DNA of 64,000 nt from Pyrenula massariospora (Eukaryota; Ascomycota; Eurotiomycetes; Pyrenulales; Pyrenulaceae): the NCBI GenBank assembly GCA_021030905.1, contig JAGFMI010000003.1, forward strand, positions 744,001 to 808,000, read 5' to 3'. Shown here in pieces: positions 1 through 8,995 of this stretch. The notes under the pieces are model-generated. The model saw only the letters and a program-made list of their open reading frames with translations. It searched no databases and was not told the origin of the DNA. The position numbers and the translations under genes are program-made. Each line of letters starts with the position of its first letter. Position 1 is the first letter of the stretch.

Positions 1-1
1 T

Positions 2-1177
2 AATGGATCTATCCACTCATACCTGTCGGACGAGCCCGGATCACCTTTAGGATGTACAGTGCATTTCGAGGCTTGCAGCCCGAATACCTCTCATGAACAG
101 GACTGCCTCATCTCAGGTGGACAACATGATGTCTTGAGCCCCAATATACCAAAAGACAAAGAAGCATTCGGCGTCATACCATGGGTTTTTAGCAGCTTTC
201 AAGACATTAATACACTTATTAGCTCCCTATCAACATCTTCTTTATTATCAAGATACAGTCTTGCCCAAGGAATTCAAGGTCCACTGCCAGACGATCAATG
301 GCAAACAGAGGTTGAATACTGGCATAACATTGGCTTAGTCTCTTTACAGAGTCTCCCAAGCTCCGCTATAGGTCCCGACGATGCAAATATATCTAAATAC
401 TTCTGGAAGTCTCCAGATTCTGAATTGACTAGACGTCTTTGCAAGAGTGTGGTACGTATGATGGGCTCTTTACTTCACGCCCCTTGACGCTCCATTGATG
501 CACTTCATTAAAGCACACTTAGGATTTCCTGCCGCGATTACGACATGCTACTTGATCTTTGTTTCAATTATCTTAACTTCTATCCATCTCTGTCTACCTA
601 GCTGATTTGTCTGCAGAAAATCAGATCCTCATCCTATTCGAATTTCTCCGTACTTGGACTCGTCATCGTTCTAGTCGTCGGCGGCTTTATAATTCTCCTA
701 GGATACACCCTCGAATCCATCATCGATATCGTTGAGACTCGATTTCGCCGAACACGCAAATATTCACGGCTAGAATGGTCCACCAATGACATTTTGCAAA
801 CGCAACGTATGGCCCACGAAGAGTGCAACTATGGCTCATGGGAGGACTGCGCCGGCGTTCGGATGGTCCCCGTGACCTCAAAAGGCCAAATGCTTGCAGT
901 TCTGGATACTAGCGATCCTGATCACCCGCGGCTGAAGGCCCCCTGTACAGCAAACAGCGAGGATGCGGCAGAGAAGATCGAGCCGTCTACTTCCAATGGA
1001 GAGAGCCAGGAAGAGACCGGAGAGGCTAGTGCTGCTCCTTCCAACGATGAAAAACACTCAATGGCAGAGAACCTTGCGCAAATGGAAGAAAGCAGCATTG
1101 CATGGGCCGCCAGCGATCAAACGTTTCCAAGAATGGAGCATCAAAGCATTGCTGCTAGCGGCAAGGATCAAGTCTAA
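2..1177 (+). CDS. Fungal membrane protein, 3' part (5' end outside window)
   Basis: The reading frame is open from the first bases of the window to 451. An intron runs 452-616 (GTACGT...TGCAG, phase 0) and the second exon runs 617-1177, ending in TAA. The first exon encodes a polar, probably extracellular segment with Cys residues. The second starts with a strong transmembrane helix (core VLGLVIVLVVGGFIILLGY), then a basic RFRRTRKYSR stretch, so the tail is cytosolic. The tail holds HEECNYGSWEDCAG, a block I associate with uncharacterised fungal single-pass proteins, followed by an acidic Ser/Glu-rich low-complexity end. No catalytic domain is visible. The start codon and any signal peptide lie upstream of the window. 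Function unknown. Confidence 0.7.
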
Positions 1178-2265
1178 AGCCAGTTTTGCCCGCCTAAGAC
1201 GCGTCTTTCTCCAAGCGCGAACCACTAGTAGAATTGAACAGACAGCACGGTATCTCAGAAAGATGGATCTTTTTTCTTACAGAGCATTCTAGCTAACGTC
1301 ATCAGCGTTCAAGATTCAGGGCAATACGTGGTTTGCTCCCGACGCTCAGGTGTCATGGTCATTTACGGTCCTTTGGAAGGTTTGATTACATCTACGGGAC
1401 ACATCTTAGTACCTTGCCAGCGAACATTTCTCCATTGACAAATATGAATAGCATTCGTCTGAACTGATATGTAAGACTTTTATCTAAACAATGTAAAGTG
1501 CTATTACTTCCTAGAAGCGTCCATGCATACTCTAGAATCGATCTTATACATACGCACGTTTCTCGCTCGGGCCAACGTGTAGAATGGCCACGATGCTCAT
1601 CCAGACCTCGCCGTCTGCCTGCGCGGTCTTTGAAGCAATAACGAGCATAAAGGATCTGTACAGCTATCACATGTCCTTTCAAGCTTGTTCATCTTCCATA
1701 TCACTCGCATCCTGCACGAGTTTTGGATAATCGGAGACTCCAAGCGCAAATAGGAAGTTCATAGTCGATGAAGCCAACAAGGCCAGTTGCCCTACCACAG
1801 CACGAAGCCCGACGAGCAAGTAGAAGAGCACAATATATCGCCCGATCCATGACTCGATATCCTGCCTTACACGAGGCTTGCAAGCCGAGCAGCAAAGGCC
1901 CTGGAGGTGAAAAGCTAGGGTAAGGAAAGATCGGTGATGGTAGCTGCCGAGCAGGGGTAAGGATCGGTGACTGTCAGGGATATGAGCTTGGGCGGCTGAG
2001 GATCGGCTAGGGGAGGTAGCTCGGATAGGAAACCGTGAGCTCTGGTCTTAAGATGTTTGTCAATGTCTACCGGCCTAGCCCACTTAGGTAATTGCTCAGC
2101 TTTCAAAGCCCCTTGTCCAGATACTGTCACCGATCCTTCATTTCGTAGCCCATCCCGATGAGCGGGATCAGCCGTGGTACGAGTACCGACCGTCTACGTG
2201 GGAGCATAAACTCATGCTCCCAACTCCTTTCACCGAACACCACCGCAAACCCCCCCACCTCCCAC
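1178..2265. other. Intergenic, no gene seen
   Basis: Only short overlapping frames without domain signal. Contains the degenerate repeats described separately around 1913-2138. Convergent 3' regions of the membrane-protein gene and the UstYa gene. Confidence 0.6.
1913..2138. repeat. Degenerate short direct and inverted repeats
   Basis: The block GGGTAAGGA(AA)GATCGGTGA occurs twice near 1917-1937 and 1955-1970. A 13-bp word, AAGGATCGGTGAC at 1959-1971, recurs inverted at 2126-2138. Probably the eroded end of a repeat or transposon; identity unknown. Confidence 0.4.
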
Positions 2266-3256
2266 TCACGCCCCCCTACTCCCCGGAAAATCCTCCCCCC
2301 TCGCCCGATACCTCAACGTCCACTCCCTCAGCGCCCCAAAATCCCGACACACATGCGGAACATCAATCCTAAGAAACGGCACCTTCCTCTCGGATCCGGG
2401 CGGTATGGGGCCCCAGTAGTCCAGCGCGAAGTCGCCGGAGCACATGATGGACTGGCGGAGGTGGTCGATGCAGTGCTCGCGGTGGTGCAGGATCTCCGCC
2501 GGGGTAGTGTTGGCGAAGTAGTGCTGGGGGAAGAAGGATTTGCGGATCGTGTTCAGGCAGTGGAGTTGGTGGTACATCTCTGAAATCCGACTCGCGAGCT
2601 GTTAGTGATTTGGACTTCAGGAGAGAATAGGCATTAATGATAAGATTGGAGATGCGTGGGGTAACTGTACCGAGAGCGTATACGTTCAGCTGGGGCTTTG
2701 ATGTGGATGTGTATGTATGAGGTAGCTTGGCGATGTCATAGTCGTCATTCGTGAGTTGGATCTGGCCGCCAGAGCCGCCGGTCAACCCCTCCCAATAAGC
2801 GTCCACCTCAGCTGATGGCACGTGACCGTAGGTCCAGAGCTCTCGCCTTTCCCGGAACGTGACGGTATGATATTTCACTGCTTCGGCGGCTGGGTCTGTT
2901 AGGTTGGTCAGTCATCGAATGGGGAATCAGTATAGTAGGAGGGGCCATATCGAGAGCTCACAGTAATTTCTCTGGGAATCGAAGTGCTTATTGATCATGT
3001 GAAGTTGTACGTCGTGCATGGGTTGCAAGACGGGGATAGAAAATGCCCATAATAAGACAGAGGATGCAAAGAGAAGCGCATTCAACAAAGTAATCAATTT
3101 CCACCGCCTCGCTGGATCCCGGGCGCACCATGGAATTTTCTTCTGCCCGCTTTCGGGCTCAGGTTCTGTCGCAAAAGTGATACTTTCCGGGGAACGGAGC
3201 GGTGAATATTTGGGACCCTTTTGGCTTAAAGATAGCCGAGATTGTAAGAACGCCAT
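2266..3256 (-). CDS. UstYa-family (DUF3328) oxidase-like protein of the RiPP locus
   Basis: Exons 3256-2962, 2895-2671 and 2579-2266; introns of 66 and 91 bp with GTGAGC and GTACAG donors. Predicted 277 residues, usual for the family. One N-terminal transmembrane helix (about residues 54-72) is followed by a lumenal domain with the two diagnostic motifs HQLHC (177-181) and HREHC (206-210), then CRDF near the C-terminus. UstYa proteins are associated with oxidative cyclisation of dikaritin-type peptides such as ustiloxin, phomopsin and asperipin in the secretory pathway, and the two HxxHC motifs are thought to hold the metal site. The gene diverges from the precursor gene at 3848 across a 591-bp promoter, so I infer it modifies that peptide. 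The first in-frame ATG was used as start; an upstream GTG was rejected. Confidence 0.88.
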
Positions 3257-3847
3257 TGCAGAGACAGACACCGAAATAGGAGTTGAAGAAATAATCTGAT
3301 CAAATCTCTAATTCGGCATAGGGATTCATAATATGAAGTAGAGAGCGAACAAGTCGTGAGAAGAGCCATCAGAACGAACAAGCGCTCGGCGACTTCAACC
3401 GGGACGAGACAATGATTCAAGATTGGTAAGAGGCGTCGTGAGAATGTGGTGCCTTACAGTCTGTTCTGCTCAGGGCTTATCAAGTATTTTGCCGCATCTG
3501 CTAATCATCACATCACGGCTATGCAATCCTCGGGGAATAAGATTGTCGTCTTTGCTGCGACCGAGCTGAGCCGAAGCTATTCGGGAAATACTACCTTCCT
3601 CCTACGGAATGAATCGGTATGCGAGTTCTCGGTTTCAGACGAAATGCGCCTCTCGTGAAAGTTTCTAATGGCGGTAAGTCTAAGCGAAATGTGACATATG
3701 CATGCAGGTAATCAGAAAAAGCAGGGAAGGAGGGAATGGTAAATCAGATTACAAAATGATAGATATAACCCATCTTGCGAGACCGCCCCCAGAGTGAGGT
3801 AGCAAACTTTCTGCTCTTCTACCCACTCTAGTCCAGACTTGAACACC
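3257..3847. promoter_or_regulatory. Shared divergent promoter of UstYa gene and RiPP precursor
   Basis: The 591 bp separate the two ATGs, with no supported ORF inside. The divergent arrangement would allow co-expression. No specific binding site was recognised with confidence. Confidence 0.5.
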
Positions 3848-4229
3848 ATGAGACTTGATATTGTGGCTCTTGTTGCCTCACTGGCATCATTGTCAATGGC
3901 ACGGGCCGTGCCCTCAGTGGGATCCTTGAAGGTGAGCTGCTCTTTCATGCGAGTCTCCATGAATTTGGCTGATGGAAGATTTACAGAGAGAGGAACAGCT
4001 CAAGCGCGACCCTGGTGCTGTGGTCGGATTCTATCTGACGGAGGAGGAAGGAGATACTAAAGCGTCGAAGATCAAGCGTAACCCTGGAGCCGTGGTCGGA
4101 TTTTATTTGACCGATGAAGACGAAGCTGGCGAGAAAGCAAAGCGTGATCTTGCGGTTGCGGTGAAACGAGATCCTGGAGCGGTGGTGGGGTTCTATCTCA
4201 CGGAAGACGAAGATACCAACAATGAGTGA
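3848..4229 (+). CDS. Dikaritin-type RiPP precursor peptide with three core repeats
   Basis: Exon 1 is 3848-3931 and exon 2 is 3987-4229. The 55-bp intron (GTGAGC...TTACAG, CTGAT branch) is phase 0. The 108-residue product starts with a signal peptide of about 20 residues ending SMARA. Exon 2 encodes three copies of (D/N)PGAVVGFYLT followed by an acidic triplet, at 4008, 4080 and 4170. Each copy is preceded directly by Lys-Arg (LKR, IKR, VKR), as expected for Kex2-type cleavage in the Golgi. A short degenerate unit, DLAVAV plus KR, lies between copies 2 and 3. The layout (signal peptide, KR-bounded repeats, a Tyr in each core, adjacent UstYa gene) is that of ustiloxin/asperipin/phomopsin-type precursors. 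I know no described compound with this core. The mature residues are not determined; Phe-Tyr and the flanking Val/Gly/Leu/Thr are the candidates. Confidence 0.87.
4008..4211 (+). repeat. Three in-frame core-peptide repeats
   Basis: Units at 4008-4049, 4080-4121 and 4170-4211 (14 codons each; spacing 72 and 90 bp). PGAVVGFYLT is identical in all three. The first residue varies D/N/D and the tail varies EEE, DED, EDE. Spacers end in Lys-Arg. At the nucleotide level the units differ at 5-6 of the 10 core codons, all synonymously. Confidence 0.9.
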
Positions 4230-6095
4230 GCAACAAAGTCAGGTTCCCGCCGCGGGGTCCCAGGGAGACATGATTGGTTGTGGCATGTTACCCCTGTTGG
4301 GGTGTGGAAGATTTGACTAATGGGGAATTTGCTCCTTTGACACTCACCGACACAAGCTGCTTTTACGATGTCTCCCCCTCACTTGCTCGTATCCTTCGTT
4401 TAGATTGTTGCTTGCTTCTGGACCTTTTTGCGACGAGGGTCTTGTCAAACTTTTAGCCAAGCAATTAGGACAAGCAATTAGGACAAGCAATTAGGACAAG
4501 CAATTAGGACAAGATTAATTTCGTCACGTGATAAGCGTAATGCAGCCATGCCCATGGCGGAGATCCCTCAGTGCTGCATTATTCTCGCAGATGCATCATT
4601 CGTTGTATTCTGTGTCACCGTTTGGTCGAGTGGCAGGCAGGTCCGACAGCCTAACCTGACAGCTGGTAAATTGAAATCTAAATATTAATCAAAACCAAAA
4701 CACATTAAGCTAGAATTGGATGTAAGTATTCTGTCAGATCAAGCTTGTAATTTAAATTGTATCTTCTTGAAAACAAGATATAAAAATCTTGATTTCAAGA
4801 TGTTTTTACTAAGGCTCATCGTGGTTAGATGTAAGTTCTCGCTAGAAGACTCTAACGAAACTTGACCGGAGCCACCACGCTAATCTAACAGCTATTATCA
4901 TCTCTCGTACTCTTTCAACAGCAAAGAAGTATGGTTAACATTATAGCATCCTGGGATCGAACATGCTCATGCGCGACTTCCTTCCTCCCTTCAACATCTC
5001 TACTCCCCATCATCGTGGGCGATCGACAGACCACTACCGCCCCGTCATTAGCGTGGCACCGCTACTCTACTCGCTACCGTTGTCATTAGCTTTGTAGCAA
5101 CGGATTTAATGGGGGTATCTATGGACGTCTTTCTCCAGAGTACAGACTTCAACATTGGGGTAGAAAAGGTCTAAACGTAACTAACAGTTCCTTGCTCCCG
5201 TCGATTAATCTCGAAATTCTCCTGGGAGAGATACAAATATCGCTATTGTATCAGTGGGGAAGGTCAGAGGAAAGACTGTAACGGGCTCTTCATATGATTC
5301 GTGAAGGTCGTCGCTGAATTATACCGTTTCATCTACAGATGGCATATGCTAGCGCCTTCGTGACCGCGGTCGCAGCCGTTGAAGCCGTGGAGCAGGCTGA
5401 GAATATCTACGCGGAGTCTGCGCTTATCTATGAACGTTGGAGGTAAATTAGGCATCCATTCTAGGCATATTTAGGTAAAAATATAGGCGAGAAAGAAGAT
5501 TGAATGGTAAGAGAAGATAAGTCCTTTGTTATCCATTGTGCTGACATCTTCTACTGATACAAACATTTCAGATCCTTCTTATTGTAACGTGCGCATGACA
5601 ACGAGGACCTTTACCTGACATCCATGTTCTACCTTCAGCGAGATGGTACAGTTTAGCACAGAGAAGTTTCAACAACTGAGCCGTAGTATAAGTATACTGA
5701 GCGTGATGTAGAATCACCTCCATTATTACGGCAGAGCGTCGCTCTAGAGGTAAAAAGGATCAGAAATATCATCTTCGGGCTATTGTTTGTACCACCTCGG
5801 ACGCTTGAGATAATTTTTCCTTACCAGAGGATCTACGAAGCGCGATTGTGACTGACGACGAACGCGAAGGCATAGGTCAAAGATAGCTTACTATATTGAT
5901 AATGCTTAACAATCACGCCTGAGGCTCCGAGCGTAGCTCAATGGAAGACTATCTCCGGGATGCTGATCAATGTGAAATTTCAATACATAAAAGAAGAATT
6001 CGCCAATAAAAAACATTAACACATTAGTCAAACGGGAAGACGATACGGCGCATTATAGTCTTTGTTCAACGGTCTTCTCTCCAATAAGACCCGAT
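4230..6095. other. AT-rich intergenic region, no supported gene
   Basis: Holds a 13-bp minisatellite (4459-4510) and a near-perfect hairpin (4766-4799). A short GC-richer open stretch, 5341-5445, reads as about 34 Ala-rich codons from an ATG after a possible acceptor, but no continuing exon could be built. The rest is AT-rich with many stops in all frames. Confidence 0.55.
4459..4510. repeat. 13-bp minisatellite, four perfect copies
   Basis: The unit AAGCAATTAGGAC is repeated exactly four times (starts 4459, 4472, 4485, 4498), about 230 bp downstream of the RiPP precursor stop codon. Confidence 0.95.
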
Positions 6096-7657
6096 TCACG
6101 CCGTCCATTCTCTCCATTTGCGCCGTACCTTGTTCGTGATACCATGCAGGTCGTAGACCAGCTGTCCGCGATTATGCCAATCATTGTAGTCTTTGGAGAG
6201 ACGCCAGTGACGGTCAGCCAGCTTGGCAAGAAAAGCGGTGAAGACAAACTGTTGACGTCAATTCGGGGACATCCCAGCTCGGATATGAATCGACTCACGT
6301 TGTTGACGTTTGTCAGTGCATTGGCAGTGGTGATGGTAACGACGTCGGTCCAGTCATATGCTTTGTTACCATTGGCCAATTGGTAGTCCACTTTCGAGAA
6401 CGGGGTTGCATGGCAGAACTAGGCGTCGGTCGTTAGCTATTGCACAATGTTGGATCGACAGAGCAGCGTCGCGAAAAGGCGATGGGTCAATAGGTTTCAA
6501 TTTCTGAAGGAGGGCATTGCGATTTCGAAAGGCGCCAGTTTGCTTTCATGTAAGAGAGTAATCTCTGCAAAATTCTCTGTAAAATGATCATGAAGCCTAC
6601 CTCGTGGATAATGGTAAATGCTGTCATGGATTGAAACGCATCGATCTGGCTGGCCAGCCACGCTGGACGATTTTGAATCGCATTATTCAAGTCTTTCTTC
6701 AAGGGGATATTGTCGAAGGAATGAAGCTGTGAGTTTAATTGCAGGTCGCATATCTATATTCAAGAAAAGGTTAACAAACACAGCGGTGGTAGGTCGAGTT
6801 TGGGTGTGATACAGTAATCACCGAGCGCAGATCCGGCTGGTTGCCGGGAGGAGGCGTCTCAGCCAGCACATTGTACGTCATTCCCTGCCTTCCAGCTACT
6901 TGACAACCTTCAGACAATGTAACGACTCCATTGGCCAAATCTTCCCATTGTTGGTACCTGCACAACATCAGCACTACTCACAGGTTGTAGAAATGCTGTC
7001 TTGGTCTTACAATGGAGCACCTGGGCCGGGAAGAGGCATGCCTGCTTGAAAGGCGCGAGGTCGGAGAATGTTCGGGACATAGCCCGGCCACTGGTACTGA
7101 GGATCGACGTCTGGTGCCAATGTCCAGCGGGATCCGCCGAGAAAATCTTGCTCACTGAGAGGGCAGGCTTGTTAGTACCAGCTCTGGCATACTAAATTTA
7201 TGGACGTACTCGTTGTCACAATATATCCTTACGTTCGCAGCCTGTTGATTAACCGTGGTCGCCCACGAAGCTATCCCCCCGACCCCCTGATAATTATTTG
7301 CAGGGTTTGGTGGAGTGCCTAAGAGATCTGCAAAAAATGTTGTCAATCGTTACTAGACAAGGATTTGGCATTGACATTACCATTGACCTGATTCAGAGCG
7401 TTTGGATTGACACCATAGTCTGTTTGGAAAATGTTGTTGAAATTGGTCTTCATATCGACATCTGTCGCAGACTGTAGGCGAGCGTATCCGCGAGCCGCAA
7501 GATCAATTGCTCCAGCTAGAGCCGCGTCAAAATTCGCCCGTCTAGGGTCATTCGCGTTGTTTGGCCTGCAAGAAGCGTCATCGACCCAATAAGTAAATTG
7601 CTGACAAGAGACTAGGGGAAAGAGACATATAGATAGAATGATCCACAAAACCTCCAT
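6096..7657 (-). CDS. Secreted HExxH metallopeptidase-like protein
   Basis: Seven exons: 7657-7381, 7327-7210, 7154-7011, 6957-6813, 6753-6601, 6418-6299 and 6248-6096, giving 369 residues. All junctions keep frame with GT..AG borders. An N-terminal signal peptide (about 18 residues, ending LVSC) is followed by a mature start QQFTYWVDD. The zinc motif HEFCH (residues 278-282) is assembled across the exon 5/6 junction (TIIHE then FCHAT), and AYDWTDVV lies shortly after it. This resembles uncharacterised ascomycete secreted proteins with an HExxH centre (deuterolysin/Lys-specific endopeptidase-like). I cannot identify the third zinc ligand, so the peptidase class stays open. A TATATAG-like element lies about 65 bp upstream of the ATG. 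It could process secreted peptides or host proteins (inference). Confidence 0.75.
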
Positions 7658-8995
7658 GATGATGGTGCTGACTGAAAACAAAGTGAGTATGGAGGTTGTA
7701 CAGTCTTAGGAAGCTGTCTATATATCAAGAGAATGTCTGACGTTGGGAAGAGGTAATGGCCGGGCATCGAGATATTACCAACGGTGTATAACTGTGGCTC
7801 TACTTCAGACAATGATGCTTGCTTCAATATTATCGCAGCCATCTTCAAAGAAGATCAATCTTGCAAGCAAGGGGCGTGGTTGGAAACAACTTGGAACGTG
7901 GTCTTGCCGCGTTGTCCCTGTTCCAACGGCAGACTTCAGCGCGCTTTGACGGAGACTTGAGACGACCGCACATGACGGTTTGGTCTGCGGGATTCTGTCG
8001 TAAGTTGTAGAGTTGCAATGAAATTCTGTCCCAGGAGCAGGAGATTATAACATTAGGCACTGAGGTATATGATGCCAACGGAGGAAACGGGGTTCTCGTA
8101 TGATCGTTGAGGCTGAACTTGGGGGCTGGGCAGCATTGGGCCCCTTGTCGGGGAGGAAAATCCTGCCTCTCCCCGCCTATGCACCCCGGGATGTTCGGAC
8201 CTCTGGGTAGGCATGTTTAGGTGCTTTGGCGGTAAGGCTGTCTTGATCGCCGAACCTGCCGGCCCTAGTTAGCCGTGAACCCCGCCTCCGCTCATCTACC
8301 TTACACCAGTTCCTGCTTCTGAATCCAACAGTCGGCGTTCACTCAACGGCTATTCTCGACATCCTTGCCCAATGCATGTAATATTCGGCGCCAAGCAGAG
8401 CCACAAAGAATCCTTGCTCATTGTTTGCGTGCCATCGTTGTCGCAGATTGCGGTCAACAGCTCTCATGGATGCAAGGAGACCGACTATCCCGCGACATCT
8501 GCCCATGAAAGCCTTGAAGGTGCCGACAAACAAAGACATGGTCATTGATGGGAGGAGACAGATGCAGAAGAGTACTGCCACTGACATTTCGACCTGCTTC
8601 CAAAGATGCTCGAGGCAGGCGCTCTCGCAGTTTCATGGCTTGTACATAAAACAATGCAACTTTACCGACAAGCGGCGTTTTATGACGCATCAAAGACTTC
8701 GCCAACAACCACAAACCATCTGGTAATGTCTCTTCCACCTTCACCGAGATCCTCTCTCAAAAGCAACGCGGAAAGTTGTTCAAGTCCATTGTGGCCCAGT
8801 ATTGAGGCGCAGGAGCCGGAATAAGCCAAAAATTGGATTTTCAAATCCGGGCACTTATGCTACTGATACCTTTGTTGGCTATACATAATGGGGCCACGAG
8901 AGCCAGCTCCTGGACGGACTACCTACTTATATAAAGCTCTTTTAGAGATCTCGGCGTGGCTTTTGGTAAAGTGAAATCTTTCAATTTGTTGCAAA
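7658..8995. other. Intergenic with a possible membrane-protein remnant
   Basis: On the minus strand between about 8620 and 8339, an 82-codon frame starting MSVAVLFCICLLPSMTMSL contains a plausible transmembrane helix. Its in-frame upstream extension hits a stop within about 15 codons, and a second coding-looking frame covers 8454-8744. This could be a broken membrane-protein gene; support is weak. Otherwise nothing seen. Confidence 0.25.
8928..8936 (+). promoter_or_regulatory. TATA box of the 8996 gene
   Basis: TATATAAAG lies 60 bp upstream of the ATG at 8996, in a fitting position for a core promoter. Confidence 0.5.

Noticed and set aside
5931-5985. tRNA-like start (GCGTAGCTCAATGG)
   Set aside because: No T-loop consensus, anticodon stem or closing acceptor stem could be folded.
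8339-8744. A complete membrane-protein gene on the minus strand
   Set aside because: Two competing short frames with a nearby upstream stop; no intron model joined them. Kept only as a possible remnant.
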